From: a bacterium
Lineage (GTDB): Bacteria > ARS69
Reading direction: 5' to 3'
Length of the DNA stretch: 64,000 nucleotides
Assembly: GCA_025774805.1 (NCBI GenBank)
Contig: JALGZR010000005.1
Location: 1-64,000 of the forward strand
Under the pieces are notes generated by a model that was given only the letters and a program-made list of their open reading frames with translations, searched no databases and was not told the origin of the DNA. Each line of letters opens with the position of its first letter. Within the stretch, counting starts at the first letter, position 1. Below, piece after piece: positions 37,107 to 46,822 of the stretch. The translations under genes and the position numbers were made by a program.

Positions 37107-38135
37107 GACTCGCCTCTCTCGTGTCGACGAGACCGAGCAGCTCCAGACGGGCCAGGCGATCGCGCGCGTCGGGAGTGGAGACGCCGAGCGCGGCGGCGAG
37201 CTCGTCCGGGGTCCGCGCCCCGGAGCGGTGAGCCTCGAGGGCGCGCACCTCGTCGGGCTCGAGCCCGGGACCGCCGCGGATTCCGTTCAGGTCCTCGAGG
37301 AGGTCCTCGGCGTCCCGGATCGGGCGCGCCCCCTCCCGGAGAAGGGCGAGGGGTCCCGCCGACCGCGCCGAGCCGGGCCATCCGGGAACGACGAAGATCT
37401 CCCGCCCGAGATCGAGCCCGTGCCGAACGGTCACGAGAGCACCGCCGCGGATCCGGGACTCGACGACGACGATCGCATCTCCCAGGGCGGCGAGAATCCG
37501 ATTCCGACGCGGGAAGTGGCCCGAGCGCGGCTCGGCCCCCGGCACGAACTCGGAGACGACGGCGCCCTCCTCCCCGATCCGGTCCTGAAGATCCCGGTTC
37601 TCGGGAGGGTAGGCCACATCGGGGCCGCACCCCAGAACCGCCACCGTGTCGCCGTCCGCCTCGAGGGCTCCGCGGTGGGCGGCCGTGTCGATGCCGCGGG
37701 CGAGACCGGAGATCGTGGCCCACCCCTCTTCGGCCAGCCGCTCGCCCAGGTGACGGGCCAGCCTCGCCCCCCCGGGCGAACACTCCCGGGTGCCGACCAC
37801 GGCGACCGCACGTTCCCGCAGGGTCTCGGGGCGGCCGCGCAAGAAGAGCACCTCGGGGGGATCGGAGAGGTCCTCGACGCGGTCGGGCCAATCCGCTTCG
37901 CCGCGGAAGAGAGGCCGGACGCGACAGGCGTCGCACGCGCTCTGCACCTCCTTCCCCCGGCGCTCGGCGTTCGCGAACCCCGGGCGCAGCCGCTCGGGCA
38001 CGGCGCGGTCTCCCCGGGACGCGGCCTGCACGGCGCGCGACCAGCCCCCGCAGCGGTCCCGGACCGCGCGGGCGGTCTTGGGTCCGATGCCGCGCGTCCC
38101 GACCAGTCCGAGCCGAATGCGGCGATCGCGGTCCA

Positions 38136-38136
<1 letters not shown>
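37096..38136 (-). CDS. dprA: DNA-processing protein DprA
   Basis: 346 residues from the ATG at 38134–38136, with GGAGG upstream. An N-terminal helical (SAM-like) part with GIGPKTARAV is followed by the Rossmann domain: VAVVGTRECSPGGARLARHLGERLAEEG, ISGLARGIDTAAHRGAL, VLGCGPDVAYPPENRDL, FPRRNRILAALGD, and a C-terminal winged-helix region (PDELAAALGVSTPDARDRLARLELLGL). It loads RecA on incoming single-stranded DNA during transformation. Type IV pilus genes in the same window fit natural competence, though ComEA/ComEC are not seen. Confidence 0.94.
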
Positions 38137-39895
<1,759 letters not shown>

Positions 39896-40012
39896 TCAGG
39901 GCCCTCCCGAGGGCCCCTCCCGGAAGGGCGTCGGGCGAGCGGCCTCGAACCTACCGACGGCCTCCGGGCGCGTCAATCGGACCCCTCCCGTTGACGCCGG
40001 GGGTCGGCCCCC

Positions 40013-40040
40013 CTAACCTGCACCTCTCACCAGGCTCGGC
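40013..40040 (-). repeat. CTAG-family repeat, variant end (TTAG)
   Basis: Minus-strand 3' part reads GCCGAGCCTGGTGAGAGG followed by TGCAGGTTAG. It sits between the divergent obg and HAD genes, in the 186-base gap that holds no other visible feature. Confidence 0.65.
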
Positions 40041-40069
40041 CTTTCTCCATCCCCGCTCCCGAGGAGCCC

Positions 40070-40741
40070 GTGCCCGAACTTCGTGCCTCGTACGATCTCG
40101 CGGTCTTCGACATCGACGGGACGCTTCTCGCGACGGACGTCTTCTGGCTGTCCATCGGCCGGCGCGGGGTGTCCGAGGTCTACGCGCGGCACGGAATCGA
40201 GCGGGCGATTCCGCCCGACTCGACGTTCCTGGGGGCGATCGGTCTGGCCATGAGGGACTTTTGGAAGTACGTCCTTCCCGAGGATCTCCACTCCCTCGTC
40301 GAAGAGGTGGAGCAGGAGTGTCAAGAGCTCGAGAAGGCGGCCTTCGCGGGCGGTCTCGGAGCGATGTACCCGGGGGCCCGCGGTCTCCTCGGCGACCTCC
40401 ACACGGCGGGTCTCGAGGTGGCGCTGGCCTCGAACTGCGGGCGCCGCTACCTCGAGGGGTTCATCGAGGCCTTCGACCTCGGCCCCATTCTCGCGGCGGC
40501 GCGCTGCGTCGACAGCCCCGGGATGAGATCGAAGGCCGACATGGTCCGCGACATCCTGGCGGACACGGGAGCTTCGCGGCCGGTGATGGTGGGCGACCGG
40601 GACGGCGATCGCCAGGCCGCCCTCGCGAACCGGATTCCTTTCGTTCTGTTCACGGGGGGTTTTCTCGCCACCCGGCCCCGACCCGGAGACCGGGTGGCGC
40701 GGAACTACGAAGAGGTCCGGCGCTTTCTCTTACCGGTCTGA
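40070..40741 (+). CDS. HAD-superfamily phosphatase
   Basis: 223 residues from a GTG with GAGGAG upstream. Motif I LAVFDIDGTLL contains the nucleophile and acid aspartates, motif II is LASNCG, motif III uses SKADMVRDIL and motif IV MVGDRDGDRQAA. The helical cap lies at about 20–90. The wording is close to phosphoglycolate-phosphatase-like enzymes, but the substrate is open. The 3' end overlaps the opposite-strand FmdB gene by 37 bases. Confidence 0.88.
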   Translation: MPELRASYDLAVFDIDGTLLATDVFWLSIGRRGVSEVYARHGIERAIPPDSTFLGAIGLAMRDFWKYVLPEDLHSLVEEVEQECQELEKAAFAGGLGAMYPGARGLLGDLHTAGLEVALASNCGRRYLEGFIEAFDLGPILAAARCVDSPGMRSKADMVRDILADTGASRPVMVGDRDGDRQAALANRIPFVLFTGGFLATRPRPGDRVARNYEEVRRFLLPV

Positions 40742-41100
40742 GAGCTGCCGGTCCGAGAGGAGCTCGATCCGGGCGAAGAGCCCTCGTCCGCCCCGGAGGA
40801 GGACCCGGAATCCGATCCGGAGGCCGAGCTCTTGCCCGATCCGGACGACGACGCCGCGTCCGCTTTGTCCGCTTTGCCGGCGGCCTCCTTCTCCTTGCGG
40901 GCGGCCCGGTGATACGTCTCGGAACGGTAGTCGGTCGTGTAGAAGCCGCTCCCCTTGAGGATCACCCCTCCCCCGCTCCCGATGAGACGCTCCAGCCGGC
41001 CCCCGCAGTCGGAGCACTTCCGGCGCGGGCTCTCCGACATGGAGTGGAAGATCTCGTGGGTCTTCCCGCAGGAGTGACATCGGTAGCGGTAGGTCGGCAC
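40705..41100 (-). CDS. FmdB-family zinc-ribbon protein with Ser-rich tail
   Basis: 131 residues from the GTG at 41098–41100. The first 45 are the FmdB putative regulatory domain: PTYRYRCHSCGKTHEIFHSMSE, then CSDCGGRLERLIGSGGGVILKGSGFYTTDY, with the four cysteines of a zinc ribbon. A charged helix (AARKEKEAAGKADKADAA) and about 45 residues of almost pure Ser/Gly follow, ending in KRKRR. It lies directly downstream of coaD. Function of the family is poorly defined. Confidence 0.85.
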   Translation of the reverse strand: MPTYRYRCHSCGKTHEIFHSMSESPRRKCSDCGGRLERLIGSGGGVILKGSGFYTTDYRSETYHRAARKEKEAAGKADKADAASSSGSGKSSASGSDSGSSSGADEGSSPGSSSSRTGSSQTGKRKRRTSS

Positions 41101-41102
41101 GA

Positions 41103-41582
41103 TCAGCGTCCCAGCTTCTCGCGCAGAGCCGCTTCCACCGGGGCGGGCACGAAGTCGGAGACGTCCCCTCCCAGGCGCGCGATCTCTTTGACCAGGGACG
41201 AGTTCACGTAGGAGTAGTCCTCGTTGGGGCAGAGAAACACCGTTTCGATGCTGGAATCGAGCTTGCGGTTCATCCACGCCAACTGGAACTCGTAGTCGAA
41301 GTCGGTCACCGCCCTCAGCCCCCGGATGATGGCGCACGCGGAATTCTCCCGAGCGAACTCGACCGTGAGCTGGTCGAAGTGCACGACCTCCACGCCGTCC
41401 TGATCGGCGATGGCGTTCCGGAAGAGCGCGACCCGCTCCTCGAGCGTGAACATCGGGCCCTTGGAGCCGCTGTCGGCCACGGCCACGATGATGCGATCGA
41501 AGAGCCGGCGACTTCGCAGCACGAGATCGACGTGACCCAACGTCACCGGGTCGAAGGTGCCGGGATAGAGAGCGGTCCTCAC
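41103..41582 (-). CDS. coaD: Phosphopantetheine adenylyltransferase
   Basis: Penultimate step of coenzyme A synthesis. 159 residues, normal. YPGTFDPVTLGHVDLVLRSRRLFD carries the nucleotidyltransferase HxGH-like motif, IIRGLRAVTDFDYEFQLAWMNRKL binds pantetheine, and NEDYSYVNSSLVKEIARLGGDVSDFVP closes. Overlaps rsmD by 4 bases; rsmD-coaD is a common pair. Confidence 0.97.
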   Translation of the reverse strand: MRTALYPGTFDPVTLGHVDLVLRSRRLFDRIIVAVADSGSKGPMFTLEERVALFRNAIADQDGVEVVHFDQLTVEFARENSACAIIRGLRAVTDFDYEFQLAWMNRKLDSSIETVFLCPNEDYSYVNSSLVKEIARLGGDVSDFVPAPVEAALREKLGR

Positions 41583-42178
41583 GGGAGATCCTCCGGGTGG
41601 TGTTTGAACAGCGTCACGGCGGTGCCACCGTACCGCCGCTCCTTCCAGAGCGCGAGCCCTTCGGGCGGGGGAACCGCAGGGCCGGTCGCGTCGTGCTCGA
41701 GGGCGAAGACCCCGCCCGCCCCCAGAGCCCCGGCGATCCGGCGTCCGAGCTCCGCCGGCAGCCCGTGGCGATAGGGCGGATCGGCCAGCACCAGGTCATA
41801 GGTCCCTTCGGGAAAGGCGGACTCCGCGCACGCGTCCCCGTCCACGATCCTTCCCCGGTCGGTCAGCCCGAGAGCCTCGAGATTGCGACGAAGAGAGCGC
41901 AGCGCCTCGCGATCGCTTTCCACGAACGTCGTGCGCGCCGCTCCCCGGCTGAGCGCCTCGATCCCGAGCGCCCCCGACCCCGCGAAGAGATCGAGGACCT
42001 CCGCTCCGGGCGGAATCGGCCCGAGCAGATTGAAGAGCGCCTCCCGGACGCGGTCGGCGGTGGGGCGGGTTCGCCGGCCGGGCGGCGCGTCGAGACGTCG
42101 ACCCCTCAGCTCGCCGGCGATCACCCGCAGGCGGGCGCGCGGGGGTTGCCTCGGGCTGCGATCCCGGAGCGCGGTCAC
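41579..42178 (-). CDS. rsmD: 16S rRNA (guanine966-N2)-methyltransferase
   Basis: 199 residues from the GTG at 42176–42178, which overlaps the aroK stop (GTGA). LRVIAGELRGRRLDAPPG is the family start, VLDLFAGSGALGIEALSRGAARTTFVE binds SAM, and LVLADPPYRHGL holds the catalytic DPPY. The longer open frame to 42823 only runs antisense through aroK. Co-transcribed with coaD. Confidence 0.94.
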   Translation of the reverse strand: MTALRDRSPRQPPRARLRVIAGELRGRRLDAPPGRRTRPTADRVREALFNLLGPIPPGAEVLDLFAGSGALGIEALSRGAARTTFVESDREALRSLRRNLEALGLTDRGRIVDGDACAESAFPEGTYDLVLADPPYRHGLPAELGRRIAGALGAGGVFALEHDATGPAVPPPEGLALWKERRYGGTAVTLFKHHPEDLP

Positions 42179-42732
42179 CTCCCGTCGGTCCCCCGGCCGA
42201 AGTAGACCTGGAACTCCTCGAGCTGGCCGAGCTTCTCGAGAATGTGGCGCCCCGCCTCGCGCGGATGGGAGAACCCGCCCGGCACGGGGATGCCGTACTT
42301 CCGGTAGAGCGGCTCCCGGACGGCCATCAGATGCGTGATCCGCGCCTCGAGATCGGGGGCCGTGGTGAGAAGGGGCCGGCGGGCGGCCCAGGGGCGCTGG
42401 CACCGCTCGAGCACCTCGCTCTTCGTGACGCGCAGCCAGAAGACCGGACCCTGGACCCGCAGAATCTCCATCGTCCCTTCGCTGAGAACGAGTCCCCCGC
42501 CCGTGGAGAGCACGAGGTCCCGCTCGGGGGGAAGCTCTTCGACGATTTCGTGCTCGATCGCGCGAAAGTGGCTCTCCCCCTCCGACTCGAAGATCTCCTG
42601 CACCGACATGCCGGTCCGCTCGACGATCATCGCGTCGGTGTCGTAGTGGGACCAGCCGAGCTGCCGGGCCAGCATTCTCCCGGTCGAGGACTTGCCGGAG
42701 CACATGAAGCCGATGAGAGAAACCCAGGGCAC
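42175..42732 (-). CDS. aroK: Shikimate kinase
   Basis: 185 residues from a GTG with GGAGGAG upstream. P-loop GFMCSGKSSTGRMLA, substrate DTDAMIVERTGMSVQEIF, STGGGLVLSE and ERCQRPWAARRPLL in the lid region. It phosphorylates shikimate in aromatic amino-acid synthesis. First gene of aroK-rsmD-coaD-fmdB. The 374-base gap upstream (42733–43106) holds a sigma-54 promoter region for the divergent secreted protein. Confidence 0.9.
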   Translation of the reverse strand: MPWVSLIGFMCSGKSSTGRMLARQLGWSHYDTDAMIVERTGMSVQEIFESEGESHFRAIEHEIVEELPPERDLVLSTGGGLVLSEGTMEILRVQGPVFWLRVTKSEVLERCQRPWAARRPLLTTAPDLEARITHLMAVREPLYRKYGIPVPGGFSHPREAGRHILEKLGQLEEFQVYFGRGTDGR

Positions 42733-42905
42733 GATCTCCTCCAGCTCGAAGGATAGCCCGAAGCCGTAACGCCCGGGTAGCCCCGATACGGACCCGAGAG
42801 AGGGCAGCACAGAGGGCAACCACGACGGGGTGGCCGTCCCGGGGCCCGTCGAAACCGACCCCGACCCCGACGAACGGGCCGATATCGACGGACCGTGACG
42901 ACCGG

Positions 42906-42923
42906 GTGACGACGGATCGTCAC
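42906..42923. promoter_or_regulatory. Candidate activator-binding dyad upstream of a sigma-54 promoter
   Basis: GTGACGA-cgga-TCGTCAC is a perfect 7-bp inverted repeat. A further direct GTGACGAC copy lies 11 bases upstream (42895–42902). Its position, about 85 bases before the -24 element at 43009, is where sigma-54 activators usually bind. Confidence 0.45.
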
Positions 42924-43008
42924 TTCGGCTCTCGAATCGCCACCGGCCGGGGGTCCGCCCACCCCGCAAACCGACACCCCCCAAGTGCTTCTACCGTCTC
43001 GCAACGAG

Positions 43009-43024
43009 TGGCATCGGAGTTGCA
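43009..43024 (+). promoter_or_regulatory. Sigma-54 (-24/-12) promoter
   Basis: TGGCATCGGAGTTGCA matches the consensus TGGCAC-N5-TTGCA with one difference, and has the obligatory GG and GC ten bases apart. Transcription would start near 43035; the gene begins at 43107 after AAGGAGGG. Confidence 0.75.
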
Positions 43025-43106
43025 AAAGAACCGGTATGGAACCTGACGATCCACCGGTTCCATCCCCCGAAGACGCCTGGTGATCCCCGCAGGCAAGGAG
43101 GGCGAC

Positions 43107-43616
43107 ATGAGAAGGACCTCGCTCGCCGCTCTCGTGATCCTGCTGGCCGTGCCTTCCGCGCGAGCCGGTGACGAGACTGCCGGCAACCGATCGATTCACA
43201 TCGTACTCGGGTCCCGTCTCTCCCTTCCCGTGATCGAACTGGCGGCCTGGGTCCCGGAGACGGGTCGACCGCAGCAGGATCATCCTGAAGTGGGAAGCCT
43301 CGATGCACTTCATCGGATCCTGTTGCCGGGAGAGCCCACCGACCCGCAACTCACCTTCCCGGTCTCCGATCGCGAGCTCGGGGTTGGCGAGGGCGTCTCC
43401 GCAATCCTCGCCGGAACGACGGTGCACGCGGCTCCGTCGGGTGGGGGTGCCGAGGCGGGTGCGGCGAATCGGATCGACAGCCTCGACGAGAGCCCGGAAG
43501 GGGGCGAGCGGTCGCCTCGGGGGATCGGTTCTTCCCTGGAGACCCCCTGGGACGACTGGGAGAATCGTGACTCCACGTACGACGGATGGGACTACCGGGA
43601 CGGCTACGACCGTTGA
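43107..43616 (+). CDS. Small secreted protein of unknown function, sigma-54 controlled
   Basis: 169 residues. MRRTSLAALVILLAVPSARAGD is a clear signal peptide cleaved near residue 20. The mature part has a short beta-like stretch (IHIVLGSRLSLPVIELAAWVP), then a Gly/Ser/Asp-rich region ending with aromatic-acidic repeats (TPWDDWENRDSTYDGWDYRDGYDR). No cysteine, lipobox or known domain. A strong AAGGAGGG precedes the ATG. The sigma-54 promoter and the convergent sigma-54 activator next door suggest regulated export, perhaps with the pilus or another surface structure. I do not recognise it. Confidence 0.75.
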   Translation: MRRTSLAALVILLAVPSARAGDETAGNRSIHIVLGSRLSLPVIELAAWVPETGRPQQDHPEVGSLDALHRILLPGEPTDPQLTFPVSDRELGVGEGVSAILAGTTVHAAPSGGGAEAGAANRIDSLDESPEGGERSPRGIGSSLETPWDDWENRDSTYDGWDYRDGYDR

Positions 43617-43700
43617 GCTTTGACCGGAGTCTCATCTGAGGGCGGTGGCGCCGCGACGACGAGATCGGTCGCGGCGCGCCGCCGCAGCGGCAGGGCAGGC

Positions 43701-43729
43701 GGCAGGGCAGGGTGAGATACGCCGGCTAA
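43701..43729 (+). repeat. CTAG-family repeat, variant end (CTAA)
   Basis: GGCAGGGCAGGGTGAGATAC followed by GCCGGCTA. The CTA supplies the minus-strand TAG stop of the sigma-54 activator gene. GC-rich GCCGCC sequence precedes it, as in the 2883–2989 pair. Confidence 0.65.
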
Positions 43730-45276
43730 ATGCCGAACCGCTTGATCTTCGAGTTCAGGGTCGTGCGAGGGATGCCCATGAGTCGAGCCGCCTCTCGCTT
43801 GTTCCCTTCGGTCAACTGGAGAACGGAGCGAATGTAGTCCCTTTCCATGCTCGCGTAGGACGGCACCCCCCGGCCGTCCGCTCCGAGGACGGAATCGAGG
43901 TCGGCCCCTCGGCCCCGGCCGGGGGGCGCCGGTCCGTCCGCCTCCGAGGTGGATCCGGAGGCGATTTCCGGCCCATCGGGAATGTGCTCGGGACGCAGCT
44001 CGGGACCTCCTCGGGAACGGACGATGGCCCCGGCGATCAGACTCTCCAACTCGCGGACGTTGCCCCGAAGATCCCTCGTGGACAGCACCTCGACGAAGCC
44101 GGGTGTCATCCGCAGCTCGGAGCTCACGGTGCTCCGATATCCCTCGAGAACGTGCTCGGCGATCGCGGGGATTTCCTCCCTCCGCTCCCGCAGCGGGTGG
44201 ATCTTCACCGTGTACATCTGAAGGCGATAGAAAAGATCGGCGCGGAATCGCTCCGCTTCGACTTCCCGGACGAGATCGCGATTCGTCGCGCTGATGACCC
44301 GGGCCGTAGCCGGGATCATCCGGGATCCCCCCACCCTGCGGAAGCCGCGCTCCTCCAGCACGCGCAGGAGCATGGCCTGGGTGTCGAGCGGCATGTCCCC
44401 GATCTCGTCGAGGAAGATCGTCCCGTCGCCCGACCTCTCGAACGCTCCCCGAACCGTCGAGTCGGCCCCCGTGAAGGCTCCCTTCTCGTGGCCGAAGAGC
44501 GCGCTCGCCATGAGGTCCTGGGGGATGGCCGCGCAGCTGATCGCCTCGAAGCTCTCCGCCCGGCGGTGGCTGAGCTCGTGCACGGCGTGGGCGACGAGCT
44601 CCTTGCCGGTGCCCGTCTCCCCGAGGATCAGCACCGGTAGATCGAGCTTCGCGACGGCGACGACCTCGGCGAAGAGGGAGGCGGTGCGATCGCCCTCCCC
44701 GCGAATCGTAGTCAGGATGGGATGCTCTTTCCGGAGCGAAAGGATCCGCGCCGCGGGATCCCGGTCGCGCTCCGTAGCCCCGACATCGGCGCCGAACGAG
44801 GTCCCGAGCGCGAGGACCGACTGCCCGACGATCTCCCGGACCACCGGAACGTCTCTCCCGGCGAAGGGCTCCCCCAGCAGCTTGGGTCCCAGGGCGAAGA
44901 AGCCCCGCACCCGACCCTCGAGACGGACGGGACAGACCAGCTCGATCTCGAGACCACGGGCGAGGCGCGCGACCCTCGGGCCGAGACCGGCGATCTCCTC
45001 TCCGCAGAGCGGATCGACGGACTCGCCGAGCGTCTTCTCCATCCGGCGGGTCAGGGGCAGAGAGACCTCGGGAACCTCGGAGAGTCCCTGCGCGGCGCGG
45101 AGAGTGAGGCGATCGTCGGAATCGCGCTCGAAGAACACCGCGAAGCTCGCTCCGCTGGCGCCCATGAGCGAGAGCAGCGCCGTGGTCAGGATCGGCTCCC
45201 GCCCGCGGAGCCCGAGGAAGCCGCGCGCCGTGTCGTACAGCAGGGAGAGCTCCAGCAGGTCTTTTCTGGGATCCAC
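43726..45276 (-). CDS. Sigma-54-dependent activator with N-terminal GAF domain
   Basis: 516 residues. GAF-like sensor at about 20–165 (ILTTALLSLMGASGASFAVFFER), AAA+ domain at about 190–425 with Walker A LGETGTGKELVA, the sigma-54 contact loop GAFTGAD, Walker B GTIFLDEIGDM and RADLFYRL, then a Fis-type helix-turn-helix (GNKREAARLMGIPRTTLNSKIKRF). There is no receiver domain, so it should answer to a ligand rather than a kinase. A perfect palindrome lies 26–51 bases before its start. Its natural target may be the sigma-54 promoter at 43009. Confidence 0.93.
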   Translation of the reverse strand: MDPRKDLLELSLLYDTARGFLGLRGREPILTTALLSLMGASGASFAVFFERDSDDRLTLRAAQGLSEVPEVSLPLTRRMEKTLGESVDPLCGEEIAGLGPRVARLARGLEIELVCPVRLEGRVRGFFALGPKLLGEPFAGRDVPVVREIVGQSVLALGTSFGADVGATERDRDPAARILSLRKEHPILTTIRGEGDRTASLFAEVVAVAKLDLPVLILGETGTGKELVAHAVHELSHRRAESFEAISCAAIPQDLMASALFGHEKGAFTGADSTVRGAFERSGDGTIFLDEIGDMPLDTQAMLLRVLEERGFRRVGGSRMIPATARVISATNRDLVREVEAERFRADLFYRLQMYTVKIHPLRERREEIPAIAEHVLEGYRSTVSSELRMTPGFVEVLSTRDLRGNVRELESLIAGAIVRSRGGPELRPEHIPDGPEIASGSTSEADGPAPPGRGRGADLDSVLGADGRGVPSYASMERDYIRSVLQLTEGNKREAARLMGIPRTTLNSKIKRFGI

Positions 45277-45301
45277 GGGTCGTCTCCCGGTCGCATCGTC
45301 G

Positions 45302-45327
45302 CCCGGACGATAGCATCATCGTCCGGG
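45302..45327. promoter_or_regulatory. Perfect inverted repeat upstream of the GAF activator
   Basis: CCCGGACGAT and ATCGTCCGGG, 10-bp arms around AGCATC, end 26 bases before the start codon. Could be an autoregulatory operator or a leader hairpin. The rest of the 255-base gap to pilQ holds only the pilQ terminator. Confidence 0.45.
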
Positions 45328-45439
45328 GGAGGGAAATCAACCGGGTCTCTCGGAGCGGCCAACGTACGGTCGTGGAGGAGATGCACTGCGACCGCCCACC
45401 GGAGCCCGGAAGCGGAATCGAGCGCGAACACGCAAAGGT

Positions 45440-45473
45440 GAAGGCGCCGGGGACCGTCGTCCCCGGCGCCTTC
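45440..45473 (-). terminator. Terminator of the pil operon
   Basis: Perfect 15-bp stem (45440–45454 and 45459–45473) with a CGTC loop, 60 bases past the pilQ stop. The minus-strand flank ACCTTTG is weakly U-rich. The plus flank AATGTTT would also serve. Confidence 0.7.
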
Positions 45474-45532
45474 AATGTTTCCGCGTTCTCCGGCGCGCGG
45501 TCATCCGCGCCCGGAGAGATGCGACCTGAGCG

Positions 45533-46822
45533 CTAGGCCTGATCGGGCATCACGATCTTCGGAGTGACGAGGATGATCAGCTCCCTCTGCTCCCGGATGT
45601 CCGTCGAGGTCTTGAACAGGTTTCCCAGAACCGGAACGTCCATGAGATAGGGGATCCCGTTCTCCACCGAGGAGTCGTTCGTCCGGACGAGTCCGCCGAT
45701 GACCGCGGTCTGGCCGTCATTCACGATCACCCGGGTCGACGCCTCGGCCGTCACGATCACGATGCCGCCCTGGACCGTCGCCTGCGAGGACAGATCCGAG
45801 ACCTCCGGCACGAGATCGAGGGTGACCCGATTGTCCTGGTTGATGTGCGGGATCACCGTGAGCTTGATCCCGATCGTGGTCAGCTCGGTGATCGCGTTAC
45901 CGGACTCGTCGGACACCACGAGCGGGATCTTCTTCCCGACGATGATCTTCGCTTCCTTGTTGTCCGCCGTGGTGATCTTCGGATTGGAGATGATCTCCGC
46001 GAAGTCGTTCCGCGCAAGCGCCTCGAGCTGCGCGGTGAGATCCCCGTCCGTTCCGATGAGCTCGAAGTCGACCGTTCCGACCTGGAGAGCCTCGGGAAGA
46101 TCGAAGTCCGCGGAGAGATCGATCTTCTTGACGTCTCCCTGGTTCAATCCCGACGTCTCCCAGTCGATGCCGAGGCTGCGGAGCTTCCGGGTGTCCACAT
46201 CCACGAGCTTGGCCTCGATCTCGACCTGCGGAGTCCGGTAGTCGAGAATCGTCACCATCTCGCGAATGCTCTCCAGGCGATCGTGAATGTCGGTCACGAT
46301 CAAGGCATTCGTGCGCAGGTCGGGCTCGATCTTGCCCCGCGTGGAGAGGAGAATCTCCAGCGGCTTCTTCATCTCGTCCGCCTTCGCGTAGCTGACCCGC
46401 ATGACGGCGGTCTCGAGAGGCAGGAACTCCTCCCGTTTCCTCTCCACCACCTCTTCGTTCAGCCGCTCGTTGTTGAGCTTCTCCAGCGTGGTGACCCGGA
46501 TGATGTCGTCCAGCCGTTCCCAGCCGTATCCGTTCGTCCGGAGCACCGTGTCGAGGGCGACAAGCCAGGGCACGCCCTCGATCTTGGCGGTGATCTTGCC
46601 GTCGACCTCGGGTCCGGAGATGATGTTGACTCCCGCGAACTCGGAGAACATCCGCAGCACCGATTGGACGGTCGCGGCCTGAACGTCGAGCGCGATCGGG
46701 GCCATGTCCTCCGTGTCGATCGGTGGCCGGTAGGCCTCCGCGGGAATCACGCCCGCGGCCGTCAAGACGATGATCGCCAGGCCCAGCGTGAAGCCCTTTC
46801 GGAAGAATTCCAGTCTAGCCAT
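45533..46822 (-). CDS. pilQ: Type IV pilus secretin PilQ, short form
   Basis: 429 residues: signal peptide (FTLGLAIIVLTAAGVIPAEA), a secretin N-terminal STN-like domain (IALDVQAATVQSVLRMFSEFAGVNIISGPEVDGKIT), one N1-type domain (MVTILDYRTPQVEIEAKLVDVD) and the beta-barrel secretin domain to VPVLGNLFKTSTDIREQRELIILVTPKIV. It forms the outer-membrane pore for the pilus. Well-known PilQ proteins are 700–900 residues and carry AMIN peptidoglycan-binding domains; these are missing. It overlaps pilP by 8 bases. Confidence 0.92.
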   Translation of the reverse strand: MARLEFFRKGFTLGLAIIVLTAAGVIPAEAYRPPIDTEDMAPIALDVQAATVQSVLRMFSEFAGVNIISGPEVDGKITAKIEGVPWLVALDTVLRTNGYGWERLDDIIRVTTLEKLNNERLNEEVVERKREEFLPLETAVMRVSYAKADEMKKPLEILLSTRGKIEPDLRTNALIVTDIHDRLESIREMVTILDYRTPQVEIEAKLVDVDTRKLRSLGIDWETSGLNQGDVKKIDLSADFDLPEALQVGTVDFELIGTDGDLTAQLEALARNDFAEIISNPKITTADNKEAKIIVGKKIPLVVSDESGNAITELTTIGIKLTVIPHINQDNRVTLDLVPEVSDLSSQATVQGGIVIVTAEASTRVIVNDGQTAVIGGLVRTNDSSVENGIPYLMDVPVLGNLFKTSTDIREQRELIILVTPKIVMPDQA

